Of a DNA stretch of 64,000 bases, positions 35,217-43,292 are shown one piece after another. The notes beneath the pieces were generated by a model. It searched no databases and was not told where the DNA came from. It worked only from the letters and a program-made list of their open reading frames with translations. The first letter of the stretch is position 1. Every line of letters starts with the position of its first letter. The translations under genes were made by a program, and so were the position numbers. The DNA is from Solibacillus sp040274725 (GTDB taxonomy: Bacteria; Bacillota; Bacilli; Bacillales_A; Planococcaceae): positions 531,367 to 595,366 of the forward strand of contig JBEMAQ010000001.1 of NCBI GenBank assembly GCA_040274725.1, given 5' to 3'.

Positions 35217-35247
35217 AAAAAAAGGCCACCGACTAAGTGACCTTTTT
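35217..35247 (-). terminator. Terminator of the enoyl-CoA hydratase gene
   Basis: GGCCAC and GTGACC with A/T flanks form a stem (one G-U on the minus-strand RNA), followed by a run of seven T. Confidence 0.8.
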
Positions 35248-35250
35248 TGA

Positions 35251-36018
35251 CTATTTTTTTGACTTTGTTAAGAAGCCCTGTACTGCCGCGTGATGTGCTT
35301 CACTTTCCCATAACTTCGCACATAGGCGCACCTCTGCCATGACACGTTCGTACATATTACGCTCACGCCATTTACGTAATTCGATTTCTTTATATGCTTG
35401 GTGAACAGACGGATGAATTTTACGCATTTGCTCGATAAAGTCAGCCAGCGCCTCCTCCCTCGTGCCTTCCACATAAAGTTCTGTTACCCAGCCGATGTCC
35501 TCTAATTTTTGCGCTTCGTACGGCTTCGCATCAATAAGTAACTTCATCGCGTGATCGTGACGTAGACCGCGTTCAAATAAATACGTACCGCCACCCCAGC
35601 CAGATGTAATGGCAAGTGTCCCTTGAATAAAGCCCGCCTTCGCGTGAGATGCCATTAAGCGGAAATCACACGCCGTTGCAATCTCACAGCCACCACCAAC
35701 AGCCGAGCCGTTAATCAGCGCAATCGTCGGTACTGGTAATGTCGCAAGCTCATATAAAATATTCCCCATCTTGCTGAGCATACCAAATGCCTCGTCCTCT
35801 GTTTCAAGCGAATGGAACTCCGATAAGTCCCCACCTGAACAAAACGAGCGCTCCCCTGCCCCTGTAATGACTAAAAAGCGCACATCATTATGCTCTTTAA
35901 TGTATGTAATAACTTCCTGCAGCCCATTCATCACTGCATCATTGACCGCATTACGTTTTTCCTCACGATTGATTGTAAACGTTAAAATGCCATCTTCCTT
36001 CTCAAGTAAATAAGCCAT
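35251..36018 (-). CDS. Enoyl-CoA hydratase/isomerase family protein
   Basis: This 255-residue crotonase-fold protein has REEKRNAVNDAVM at the N terminus, the oxyanion-hole motif GERSFCSGGDLSEFHSLE, and INGSAVGGGCEIATACDFRLMA. The catalytic glutamate regions of hydratases are not both obvious (ITSGWGGGTYLFERGL here), so isomerase or decarboxylase activity is possible. B. subtilis YngF, of the leucine-catabolic yng operon, is a parallel. ATG 36018 lies behind GGGGG; the TTG two codons up is less likely. The promoter overlaps a 16-bp palindrome. Confidence 0.82.
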   Translation of the reverse strand: MAYLLEKEDGILTFTINREEKRNAVNDAVMNGLQEVITYIKEHNDVRFLVITGAGERSFCSGGDLSEFHSLETEDEAFGMLSKMGNILYELATLPVPTIALINGSAVGGGCEIATACDFRLMASHAKAGFIQGTLAITSGWGGGTYLFERGLRHDHAMKLLIDAKPYEAQKLEDIGWVTELYVEGTREEALADFIEQMRKIHPSVHQAYKEIELRKWRERNMYERVMAEVRLCAKLWESEAHHAAVQGFLTKSKK

Positions 36019-36054
36019 TTCCAAACCCCCAATTTGTTATCGCACTATAACCTA

Positions 36055-36093
36055 ATAGTAGCGAAGTAAATGCATTTTGACAACAAATTGTCA
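36055..36093 (-). promoter_or_regulatory. Promoter with overlapping palindromic operator (enoyl-CoA hydratase)
   Basis: Minus-strand TTGTCA (36078-36083) and TACTAT (36055-36060) are 17 bp apart. The -35 is one arm of the perfect palindrome TGACAACAAATTGTCA (36078-36093, arms of 6), a likely repressor site. Confidence 0.65.
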
Positions 36094-36189
36094 GAAAAAT
36101 CTACTATTATATAGAACTTATAATGAGTAAATCCTTTCGAAATCATGGATAGTTCTTTAAATAAGGGATAATTTCCATTCTAGCCGAAA

Positions 36190-36225
36190 CAAGAAAAAAG
36201 ACGAACTTTACTTTCAAGTTCGCCT
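36190..36225 (-). terminator. Second (distal) terminator after rpmF
   Basis: AGACGAACTT and AAGTTCGCCT form a 10-bp stem with one G-U on the minus-strand RNA, followed by TCTTTTTTCTT. Confidence 0.7.
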
Positions 36226-36244
36226 CTTCAATAAATTTAGAATG

Positions 36245-36280
36245 AAAAAGACTAGCTAAGAGCCATGGTCTCTTAGCTAG
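36245..36280 (-). terminator. First terminator after ylbN-rpmF
   Basis: CTAGCTAAGAG (36252-36262) pairs perfectly with CTCTTAGCTAG (36270-36280); TCTTTTTC follows on the minus strand. Confidence 0.85.
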
Positions 36281-36305
36281 CCTTTACACGAGCGTAAATA
36301 CTGAA

Positions 36306-36479
36306 TTATTTCGCTACTACTTCTTTACCTTTGTATTGTCCGCAAGCTTTGCAAACACGGTGAGATAGTTTAGCTTCTCCACAGTTTGGGCAAGCTACCA
36401 TACCAGGTACTGATAGTTTGAAATGCGTACGACGCTTTCTTTTTGCAGTTTTAGAAGTTCTTCTAAATGGTACAGCCAT
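36306..36479 (-). CDS. rpmF: 50S ribosomal protein L32
   Basis: The 57-residue ribosomal protein starts MAVPFRRTSKTAKRKRRTHF and carries a zinc ribbon with CPNC (about residues 30-33) and CKAC (43-46). The four-cysteine (C+) form is present, so it needs zinc. It starts at ATG 36479 behind AAGGAGGTG and follows ylbN, the usual pair. Two terminators lie downstream. Confidence 0.98.
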   Translation of the reverse strand: MAVPFRRTSKTAKRKRRTHFKLSVPGMVACPNCGEAKLSHRVCKACGQYKGKEVVAK

Positions 36480-36503
36480 TGATGGCACCTCCTTACAGAT
36501 TAT

Positions 36504-37037
36504 CTATTCATCTGTTTGATCAAAATACTTAGCTAAAGCAGCCAGTCTTGGATCCAATTTTGGTTCGTCAAGCTTCTTCGCTAATTCTACATCTTCATCC
36601 GTTGTGTAAGACCAGTTTTTCCCGCCTACTACTTGTCCCTCGGTATCCTCTTTGAATACTTGCATAGGCACTTCAAGGAGCATAAACTCCTCTAAAACTG
36701 GCTTCATGTCAATAACGTCTCCATCGATATAATGGATATCGCTAAAAACATCTCCGCGTTTGTCCGCATCTACCCAGCTGAAAACTTCAACTGTCTCAAT
36801 ATGAACTGGAACCTCAACATCTTCCCACGTGCGTGCACATGGAAGCGTCAATGTAGCCTCAACCGTCAACTGACAAGTCATTTGCGATGCACCAAAAGTG
36901 CATAGCCCTTTTACGTGAACGGGTGAAATGTTGCGAATATCTGAGTTTCGATTCATTACTTCATCCAAATTGACTTTCATGTCAATCGGCATACCGTCTT
37001 TACGATATTTAGATAATTGATGAATTGACCATTTCAT
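36504..37037 (-). CDS. ylbN: DUF177 protein YlbN (YceD-like)
   Basis: This 177-residue soluble protein has the DUF177 pattern: VHVKGLCTFGASQMTCQLTVEATLTLPCARTWEDVEVPV, then DLILLE-type motif (IDMKPVLEEFMLLEVPMQVF). The two cysteines fit a metal site known from YceD. YceD/YlbN almost always precedes rpmF and is implicated in 23S rRNA or L32 handling. Its strong promoter lies back-to-back with that of ylbM. Confidence 0.9.
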   Translation of the reverse strand: MKWSIHQLSKYRKDGMPIDMKVNLDEVMNRNSDIRNISPVHVKGLCTFGASQMTCQLTVEATLTLPCARTWEDVEVPVHIETVEVFSWVDADKRGDVFSDIHYIDGDVIDMKPVLEEFMLLEVPMQVFKEDTEGQVVGGKNWSYTTDEDVELAKKLDEPKLDPRLAALAKYFDQTDE

Positions 37038-37066
37038 TCGTTAATCACCTCAAGACAACAATATTG

Positions 37067-37095
37067 ATTATAGTGCTAACAAAAATAGATGTCAA
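37067..37095 (-). promoter_or_regulatory. Promoter of ylbN-rpmF
   Basis: A consensus vegetative promoter on the minus strand: TTGACA (37090-37095), 17-bp spacer, TATAAT (37067-37072). Confidence 0.9.
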
Positions 37096-37104
37096 GATAA
37101 TTTC

Positions 37105-37133
37105 TTGTCACTACTTAAAAACATGCTTATAAT
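37105..37133 (+). promoter_or_regulatory. Promoter of ylbM
   Basis: TTGTCA (37105-37110), 17-bp spacer, TATAAT (37128-37133). It diverges from the ylbN promoter, with only 9 bp between the two -35 boxes. Confidence 0.85.
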
Positions 37134-37222
37134 CAATGTACATCTGTTTATTTTTATAGAAAATGTGCTACGAAGAGCTCATTTCCTTCATAAAATAGTA
37201 TTGTACAGTGAGGAGGGTAATT

Positions 37223-38431
37223 ATGCAAGCAGTTGGTTTAATTGTTGAATATAATCCGTTTCATAATGGACATTTGCATCATGTGACCGAAGCAAAAAGG
37301 TCGACAAACGCAGAGATTGCAGTCGCTGTGATGAGTGGTCAGTTTTTACAGCGAGGTGAGCCAGCACTTGTCGATAAATGGACAAGAACGAAAATGGCAC
37401 TCGCAAATGGTGTCGATATTGTGATCGAGCTTCCTTATGCTTTTAGTACGGCGCCTGCACCGATTTTTGCAAAAGGTGCTGTTCAGCTACTCGATGCGAT
37501 GCAGTGCAGCACGCTGGCCTTTGGTAGCGAAGAAGGCTCGATTGCGCCATTTCTCAATAGTTTCAATTTAATCGAGCAGCATCGCGAGCAGTATAACGCG
37601 GCAATCAAGGCTGCTGTTACTACCGGAAAAAGTTATCCTCAGGCACTTCATATTGCGTATGAGCAACTAAAGACGGAGCACCCAAATGACTATATCGATC
37701 TGGCACAGCCGAATAACATTTTAGGTTTTCATTATGTCGAGGCGCTCGCAAATAGCAACAGCCAAATGCAACCCGTAACGATTCAACGGATCCTTGCTGG
37801 CTATCACGACGACATCGACATCACAAGCAATATCGCAAGTGCAACTGGTATTCGAAAAGCGCTTTTCGAAGGACAATCACTCGGCGAAACATCACAGTTC
37901 ATCCCACAAGAAACCGCACGTGAGCTAGCTATCTGGCAGCAAAAATATGGACATTTCGCACAATGGGAAACGTTTTGGCCGCTAGTGAAATACGCCATTT
38001 TACGTCATACACCTGCGCAGTTAACATTGTATGCTGACGTCACAGAGGGCTTAGAAAACGCACTCATTAAGCATGCCCGCACAAGTAACACATATACAGA
38101 ATTCATGACCGCGCTAAAATCAAAGCGCTATACATGGACCAGGCTTCAGCGTATGCTCACTCATATTTATACTGGGGTAACGCGTGAGCAACTACACGCG
38201 ATTGAAACACCTAGCTACCTGCGCATTCTTGGCATGACGACCGCTGGACAGGCGTATATTTCGGCTATCAAAAAAAATCTCCGCTTACCGCTTATTAGCC
38301 GCGTTGGTGCGCATGACGACCCTTGCCTTGCGCTCGATTTACGTGCAACCGAAATGTACGGGCTCGGGATGTCGCTCTGCTCAAACAAAAAAATAGACGA
38401 AGATTATCAATCTCCGCCTATCCGTGTTTAA
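37223..38431 (+). CDS. tmcAL: tRNA(Met) cytidine acetate ligase-type nucleotidyltransferase (YlbM)
   Basis: This 402-residue protein opens with VGLIVEYNPFHNGHLHHV, the HxGH nucleotidyltransferase motif, followed by AVMSGQFLQRGEPALVDKW and DIVIELPYAFSTAPAPIFA. YlbM/TmcAL uses ATP and acetate to make N4-acetylcytidine at the wobble position of elongator tRNA-Met. ATG 37223 is preferred because GAGGAGGG precedes it; the GTG 15 nt upstream is inside that site. Its last 4 bp overlap the 3' end of ylbL on the other strand. Confidence 0.93.
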   Translation: MQAVGLIVEYNPFHNGHLHHVTEAKRSTNAEIAVAVMSGQFLQRGEPALVDKWTRTKMALANGVDIVIELPYAFSTAPAPIFAKGAVQLLDAMQCSTLAFGSEEGSIAPFLNSFNLIEQHREQYNAAIKAAVTTGKSYPQALHIAYEQLKTEHPNDYIDLAQPNNILGFHYVEALANSNSQMQPVTIQRILAGYHDDIDITSNIASATGIRKALFEGQSLGETSQFIPQETARELAIWQQKYGHFAQWETFWPLVKYAILRHTPAQLTLYADVTEGLENALIKHARTSNTYTEFMTALKSKRYTWTRLQRMLTHIYTGVTREQLHAIETPSYLRILGMTTAGQAYISAIKKNLRLPLISRVGAHDDPCLALDLRATEMYGLGMSLCSNKKIDEDYQSPPIRV

Positions 38432-39477
38432 TTTTTCGGTGCTAACGTTTCTAAATAAGCTAGCGCCTCATCAATCGTTTTGACTGGTACGATTTTCATA
38501 TCCGTGCCAATTTCTTTCGCTGTTTGAACAGCCGCCTCATAATTCGATACGATGTTAGGGTTCACCTCTAGCATCGCCTCGGATACCGTATCATCTGGCG
38601 CAAAAAAGATTTCCATACCATCTTTTTCTGCCGCTACTACTTTACGCTCTACGCCACCAATGCGTCCAACAGTGCCATCCTCGTGCATTTCGCCCGTCCC
38701 TGCTACTTTATAGCCCTTCGTAATATCCGTCTCTGTTAGCTGATTCAGTAGCTCGAGCGTGAACATGAGACCTGCTGACGGCCCGCCGATATCCTCCGTT
38801 TCAACAATCACTTTCGGATCGGTTTTAATCGACTTACTTTCTGTAAACGTAATCCCTAATCCGACACGTCCATCCGTCCCTGGAATTTCAGCTAATGTAA
38901 TGGACTTGTCGATTAATTCATCCTTACGACTAACAACGAGCTCAATGTCATCACCTAACTTTTTCTCTGCCATTCGCTCGAGTAAAGATGCTTGGCGTTC
39001 AATACGTTCTCCGTCAATTTCGACAATTTCATCACCCGACTTTAAAATGCCAGCTGCCGCCCCGTCCTTTAAAATATTCAGTACATATACCCCTTTATAT
39101 GTCACTTGATAATCTAAATTCGCGCGCGAAAAAGCGACATAGCTCGCATTAAACTGCGAATCCGTCATCATTTTCAGCTGACGAATATTATACTCTTCCT
39201 CGTCTTCTTCCTCCTGACGAACGGATTCTGGCTCGACGACTTCCATATAGTCATTAAACATCGCAATCATATAAGTCAGCGGTGTTGCGCGCCCCATCGA
39301 GACTGTCATCATATAAAAAGCGCCCTCATCGTCCTCATCACCATTTTGGACGGTAATAAAATCATTCACATCATAAGCCTTTCCCGGCTTCATAATATAA
39401 TAATCCAACTGAAAAAATGCTAAAAAGCACGTCAATACTATAATAATTATCATGATTGTGCGCGTTCCAAATTTCAT
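38428..39477 (-). CDS. ylbL: YlbL-type PDZ and Lon-like serine protease
   Basis: This 349-residue membrane-anchored protease has an N-terminal helix (about residues 5-24), a PDZ domain (KGVYVLNILKDGAAAGILKSGDEIVEIDGERI, about 125-200) and a Lon-like protease domain with the catalytic serine in ETEDIGGPSAGLMFTLELL and the lysine in TGEMHEDGTVGRIGGVERKVVAAEKDG. It acts outside the membrane. ATG 39477 follows GAGGTG; the frame runs 45 codons further up without support. An acidic loop (QEEEDEEEY) sits before the PDZ domain. Confidence 0.92.
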   Translation of the reverse strand: MKFGTRTIMIIIIVLTCFLAFFQLDYYIMKPGKAYDVNDFITVQNGDEDDEGAFYMMTVSMGRATPLTYMIAMFNDYMEVVEPESVRQEEEDEEEYNIRQLKMMTDSQFNASYVAFSRANLDYQVTYKGVYVLNILKDGAAAGILKSGDEIVEIDGERIERQASLLERMAEKKLGDDIELVVSRKDELIDKSITLAEIPGTDGRVGLGITFTESKSIKTDPKVIVETEDIGGPSAGLMFTLELLNQLTETDITKGYKVAGTGEMHEDGTVGRIGGVERKVVAAEKDGMEIFFAPDDTVSEAMLEVNPNIVSNYEAAVQTAKEIGTDMKIVPVKTIDEALAYLETLAPKN

Positions 39478-39571
39478 TTTTTCGCACCTCGTTTCCACTG
39501 AGCTTTGTAATACTAAAAAATTTTTATTTGCATATATTAGTGTAGCACTTGCACAAACGGATGACAAAAAA

Positions 39572-40459
39572 TTGAAAAGGAAGATTGTCATTTTTTCTAT
39601 TTTCATTTGCATGGCACTTATTTTATTATTACTACTATTCCCCGAGCATGCACATGAAGGAGTAGACTTAGGTACGAGCCTTTTTATGGAGGCACTATTC
39701 CCCTATTTATTACCTTATTTAATATTAACAGGGTGGTTTATTCGTCTGACAACGACGAATAATACCTCACATCCGCTCTCCCTTATTTTGAAAATTTATG
39801 TGATTAGCGCGCTCGGTGGCTTCCCAACAGGCTCCGCTACCATTAGCCAACTCGTAAAGCAACAGGCACTAACACGTACACAAGCTGCCTATTTACTTGG
39901 CATTTGTCATAGTCCAAGCCCATTATTTCTCATTGGCTTTGTCGGACAAGATCTGCTCGGTCAGACGAGCTTCAGTTGGAATTATTTATTACTGTTGCAT
40001 AGCTTTTCTTTGCTACTTCTGCTATTTTTACATAAAAAACTACTGACTAATTCCACTCAAAGCGCCTTCGAAAAAGACCCGTACCCATTTTCCAGTAGTG
40101 TGAAAGAAAGCGTACCTACTGTAGCTGTCGTAGCCGCAACGATTATTTTTTTCACAACAGTTTATCACGTCTTATTACATAATACCGCACTATTTTTCAC
40201 GCATTTACCACCGACAGGCCAAGCATTCCTTGGTGGTATACTCGAAATGACAAATGGCTTATTTTTATTTAACGGGCTTTTATCCGCTGAACTCTTCCCA
40301 CTGATTGCGGTTATTTTATTAACAGCGCAGAGCTTTAGCATTCACCTGCAAGTCGTTGTTCTCGCCAAGTCTGCCGACATTCCACTAAAAGTTTACGTGT
40401 TCATTCGCCTGCTGTACTGTCTTTGTATTCCATTGCTTTATATTTTATTTTTCATGTAA
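39572..40459 (+). CDS. ylbJ: YlbJ-like sporulation integral membrane protein
   Basis: This polytopic protein (about 295 residues, 8 or so helices) has the nucleoside-recognition/GATE-like pattern SALGGFPTGSATISQLVKQQALTRTQAAYLLGICHSPSPLFLIG. B. subtilis YlbJ, needed for spore formation and made in the mother cell, is about 400 residues, so this copy is clearly shorter. The start is uncertain: TTG 39572 gives a good first helix but no strong ribosome site. It diverges from ylbL over a 94-bp gap holding CATATATT, a match to the SigE -10 consensus. Confidence 0.75.
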   Translation: MKRKIVIFSIFICMALILLLLLFPEHAHEGVDLGTSLFMEALFPYLLPYLILTGWFIRLTTTNNTSHPLSLILKIYVISALGGFPTGSATISQLVKQQALTRTQAAYLLGICHSPSPLFLIGFVGQDLLGQTSFSWNYLLLLHSFSLLLLLFLHKKLLTNSTQSAFEKDPYPFSSSVKESVPTVAVVAATIIFFTTVYHVLLHNTALFFTHLPPTGQAFLGGILEMTNGLFLFNGLLSAELFPLIAVILLTAQSFSIHLQVVVLAKSADIPLKVYVFIRLLYCLCIPLLYILFFM

Positions 40460-40582
40460 GAAAAGCGCTAAAGCGCCCATTCAGCCCCGACAAGCGCTGG
40501 AAAGCCCGAAGCGAAAGTGCGCTTTTTACTTTCGCCCGAGGGATTGAAGCGACCTCGAGGGGCTGGCGCTTTAGCCTAGACA
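40460..40582. repeat. Structured intergenic repeat, copy 1
   Basis: This 123-bp element begins right after ylbJ. Its ends pair: GCTAAAGCGCC with GGCGCTTTAGC (11 bp), then CAGCCCC with GGGGCTG. An internal hairpin GCGAAAG/CTTTCGC sits inside. The sequence CCCGAGGGAT.GAAGCGACCTCGAGGGGCTGGCGCTTTAGCCTAGAC recurs almost unchanged in copy 2 at 49683-49863. No coding capacity. Both copies lie directly before a terminator. Confidence 0.85.
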
Positions 40583-40621
40583 CTGCCCTAACACCAAAAA
40601 TTTATACTTTCTTATCCCATA

Positions 40622-40658
40622 AAAAAGAGCTGCCTCAACATGCGAGGCAACTCTTTTT
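40622..40658. terminator. Bidirectional terminator between ylbJ and coaD
   Basis: AAAAAGAG-c-TGCCTC pairs with GAGGCA-a-CTCTTTTT; T runs flank both sides, so it can serve both converging genes. Confidence 0.88.
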
Positions 40659-41148
40659 ATGATGGTGTATTATATTTTTCCTTCAGTGCCGCGGCGACAA
40701 CTGGTGGTACAAGCTCACCGACATTCCCGCCGTATTTCGCTACTTCCTTGACGATGCTTGAGCTTAGGAATGAATATTGATTTTTCGTCATAATGAAAAA
40801 TGTTTCGATATTTTCATCTAGAAAACGGTTCATCGACGTGATTTGCATCTCATATTCAAAGTCCGAAACCGCGCGTAGGCCACGAACAATCGCTTTCGCA
40901 CCGCGCTGTTTTGCATAATCGATTAACAGCCCTGATGATGTATCAATGCGCACATTTGGTAAATCTTTCGTTGCTTCGGCAATCAGTGCCGTTCGCTCCT
41001 CGATGGAGAATAACGGATTTTTTGAGGAGTTATTTAATACTGCCACATACACGATATCAAACACATCCGCTGCGCGGTAAATAATGTCTAAATGCCCCTT
41101 TGTTATTGGATCAAAGCTCCCTGGTACTACAGCAATTTTGTCAGTCAA
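40657..41148 (-). CDS. coaD: Phosphopantetheine adenylyltransferase
   Basis: CoaD transfers AMP to 4'-phosphopantetheine in the penultimate step of CoA synthesis. The 163-residue product shows AVVPGSFDPITKGHLDII with the T/HxGH motif, RGLRAVSDFEYEMQ and YSFLSSSIVKEVAKYGG. The start is TTG 41148, behind GAGGGAG, giving the standard MTDKIAVVPGSFDP start; the longer frame from 41226 lies in rsmD. It overlaps rsmD by 8 bp, the usual pair. Confidence 0.96.
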   Translation of the reverse strand: MTDKIAVVPGSFDPITKGHLDIIYRAADVFDIVYVAVLNNSSKNPLFSIEERTALIAEATKDLPNVRIDTSSGLLIDYAKQRGAKAIVRGLRAVSDFEYEMQITSMNRFLDENIETFFIMTKNQYSFLSSSIVKEVAKYGGNVGELVPPVVAAALKEKYNTPS

Positions 41149-41710
41149 CGCTTTCTCCCTCTTCCTTTCGATAGACCGAAATGATTGTTTCCCCGTATGT
41201 TTCGCGGCGCACAAGCGCAAAATCACCGTACGCCTCTGGCAATGTCAGCTCTCTTGTATGCTCACATAAAATAATCGCATCATCCGATAGCTTCCCTGCC
41301 TCTACAAGTTGCGTAACAAAGTCATAGTACTCCGCCTTATGATACGGCGGGTCGACAAATAAATAGTCAATGACAAGTTCTCGCTTCATTAAACCCTTTA
41401 CAGCACGTGCTGCATCTGTACGAAACAGCTCTGTCTCGTTCTCGTAGCGGCATTTTTTTATATTTTCTTGCAGTACTTGAAATGCACGACTATCCTTTTC
41501 AACAAAGATGGCCTGCTCTGCTCCGCGACTAAGTGCTTCAATTCCTAGACCGCCACTACCTGCAAACAAATCAACCGCAATCCCACCGTCAAAAAATGGT
41601 CCGATTATATTAAAAATCGATTCCTTTACTTTATCGGTTGTCGGTCTTGTCGTATTGCCCGCCACTGCTTTTAGTGGCATGCCTTTACGCTCTCCTGCTA
41701 CAACGCGCAT
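41141..41710 (-). CDS. rsmD: 16S rRNA guanine-N2 methyltransferase RsmD
   Basis: RsmD methylates G966 of 16S rRNA. The 189 residues contain MRVVAGERKGMPLKAV, TRPTTDKVKESIFNII, the SAM motif AVDLFAGSGGLGIEALSRGA and the catalytic DPPYHK. ATG 41710 follows GGTGAG; upstream codons in the frame fall in a large hairpin. Equivalent to ylbH, upstream of coaD. Confidence 0.95.
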   Translation of the reverse strand: MRVVAGERKGMPLKAVAGNTTRPTTDKVKESIFNIIGPFFDGGIAVDLFAGSGGLGIEALSRGAEQAIFVEKDSRAFQVLQENIKKCRYENETELFRTDAARAVKGLMKRELVIDYLFVDPPYHKAEYYDFVTQLVEAGKLSDDAIILCEHTRELTLPEAYGDFALVRRETYGETIISVYRKEEGESVD

Positions 41711-41744
41711 AAACTCACCAAACTTTCTTATCTTGTAATAAAGA

Positions 41745-41814
41745 TACGCCTCTGGCAAATGTCTAGATTTCCCAGTAAACCCGGAAAATCTAGACTTATG
41801 TTAGCCGAGGCGTA
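41745..41814 (-). terminator. Long imperfect hairpin upstream of rsmD
   Basis: TACGCCTC(T)GGC pairs with GCCGAGGCGTA (one bulge) and GTCTAGATTT with AAATCTAGAC (10 bp) inside it; the loop is CCCAGTAAACCCGG-like. It directly follows the stop of the 41823 gene; the minus strand continues TATCTTTATT. Probably the terminator of that gene. Confidence 0.7.
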
Positions 41815-41822
41815 ATTAATTC

Positions 41823-43238
41823 CTACTTTGCCGTCGTTGTAATGGTAATACGATTATCCGATTTTGTTAGCTCAACTAAAAATAGTCGTTGTAACCATGA
41901 TTCCTCGATAAAGTATTCACCTGCTACGACTTTAATTGGCTCTGATACTGTATTATAACGTCGTTGATTAAATACGTAAAATCCTGGCTGTTTCGGGAAG
42001 CGGAAGACACGTGTCTCACTATTCACATAGTAACCATTCGGTCCAGTACTCACCTCATAGCCTAACGCACGTAATAACGAATCGGCTGAATAAAGAATTT
42101 GACCATCCTTTAAAATAACCTGTACCTCTTCATTTTTTGTCACATCCACATAAATCTCACGTGGATCATTGAATAAGAATGGGAATGTTCCCTTCGTTTG
42201 CGCATTCATCGTGATATACGCTGTTGATGCGCCTAACACAGCAGAAACCTCTGCATCTAATACTTCTGGCGTAATTTTTTGTCCCTCTAGCGCCTTTAAA
42301 CGCGCTGTCCAGTCTGCTAACTGGCTGTCTGACATTTGAGCTGTCAATGTGTCCACAACTTCAGCTGTCTTTTCACTACCAAATACGTCACCCGTTAAAT
42401 ACGAGGCGACCATTTCCTTTAGCCAGTGCGGACTGTCACCAAATTGATAACTTGACTCGAGCTGTGAAATGACAACATGTTGCTGTACTTTCGCGACAGT
42501 AATTTCAGGAATAAATAACATACGGTAGCCTTCACCACTTACTGTATTCGTTCCATTAATAATGGCAATATGCTCATCACTTAAAAATTCTACATTCGCT
42601 AGCTTATCATAAAAAGCTGTTTTCAACGGTGTCTTCGAATAAATTGCAAGCGTTTCTGCCTGCTTTTGAATTGTAAATGGTTCAGCCTGCCAGAAAAGAT
42701 CTTTTACTTTCCCTGTCCCACTAAACATTGAATAATTCACGAGCTTTAACTGCTGCTGCCCAACGAGCGGTAAGCCTGTAATCCATTGACCATTAACATC
42801 TCGGTCAGTTGTAATATGTACTGTTGAAAAATGCACATCGCCACCTTTTAATGTAGCAAACACGTTTTTCATCAGCTCTCGTGACGTCAGCCCGTTTTTC
42901 ATCGGAATGACATACGATACAGATTGTGCATGCGTTTCGCCTTCCGCAAATTTCAATGTATCCTCGGTTAAACGTGTACAACTGTATTCCGCTTCAATAA
43001 AACAGCTCGGATTCACAGCTGCTTTTGGCCATTGGATATCGATTTCTTGCTTCGGCAAATTTTTAAAATGATGACGAATATCGAGGCTCTCTCCTCGGTA
43101 GACAATTTCAATTTCCTGTGAATACGTATAGTCCTCCACTTGCTTGTCTAATTGATCTGAAAATACCTGGTACTGCCAAAAAAGCACAGCGCCGACAATA
43201 ACGACTAACATTGAAAAAAAACTTACTGCAAATTTCAT
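41823..43238 (-). CDS. Membrane-anchored protein: degenerate zincin-like region plus stalk domain
   Basis: I do not recognise this 471-residue protein by name. It has one N-terminal membrane helix (residues 5-22) and an otherwise extracytoplasmic chain. Residues 250-285 resemble the core of gluzincin peptidases (helix, loop, then HWLKEMVASYLTG like the PxWLxEGLAEY motif), but the expected HExxH reads H254-V-V-I-S, so it would not bind zinc normally. Residues about 355-465 look like a copper-amine-oxidase N-terminal/stalk repeat (VQVILKDGQILYSADSLLRALGY). Two cysteines (79, 86) could form a disulfide. It lies alone between converging and diverging neighbours and ends at a long hairpin. Confidence 0.6.
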   Translation of the reverse strand: MKFAVSFFSMLVVIVGAVLFWQYQVFSDQLDKQVEDYTYSQEIEIVYRGESLDIRHHFKNLPKQEIDIQWPKAAVNPSCFIEAEYSCTRLTEDTLKFAEGETHAQSVSYVIPMKNGLTSRELMKNVFATLKGGDVHFSTVHITTDRDVNGQWITGLPLVGQQQLKLVNYSMFSGTGKVKDLFWQAEPFTIQKQAETLAIYSKTPLKTAFYDKLANVEFLSDEHIAIINGTNTVSGEGYRMLFIPEITVAKVQQHVVISQLESSYQFGDSPHWLKEMVASYLTGDVFGSEKTAEVVDTLTAQMSDSQLADWTARLKALEGQKITPEVLDAEVSAVLGASTAYITMNAQTKGTFPFLFNDPREIYVDVTKNEEVQVILKDGQILYSADSLLRALGYEVSTGPNGYYVNSETRVFRFPKQPGFYVFNQRRYNTVSEPIKVVAGEYFIEESWLQRLFLVELTKSDNRITITTTAK

Positions 43239-43292
43239 GTGCTCAAGCCTCCTGCATCATGATACTATTGTAAAGAAAGGATGTGTCTAAAA

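Noticed and set aside
40483..40662. A short coding frame across repeat copy 1
   Set aside because: The sequence is dominated by inverted repeats and is duplicated non-coding DNA at 49683-49863.
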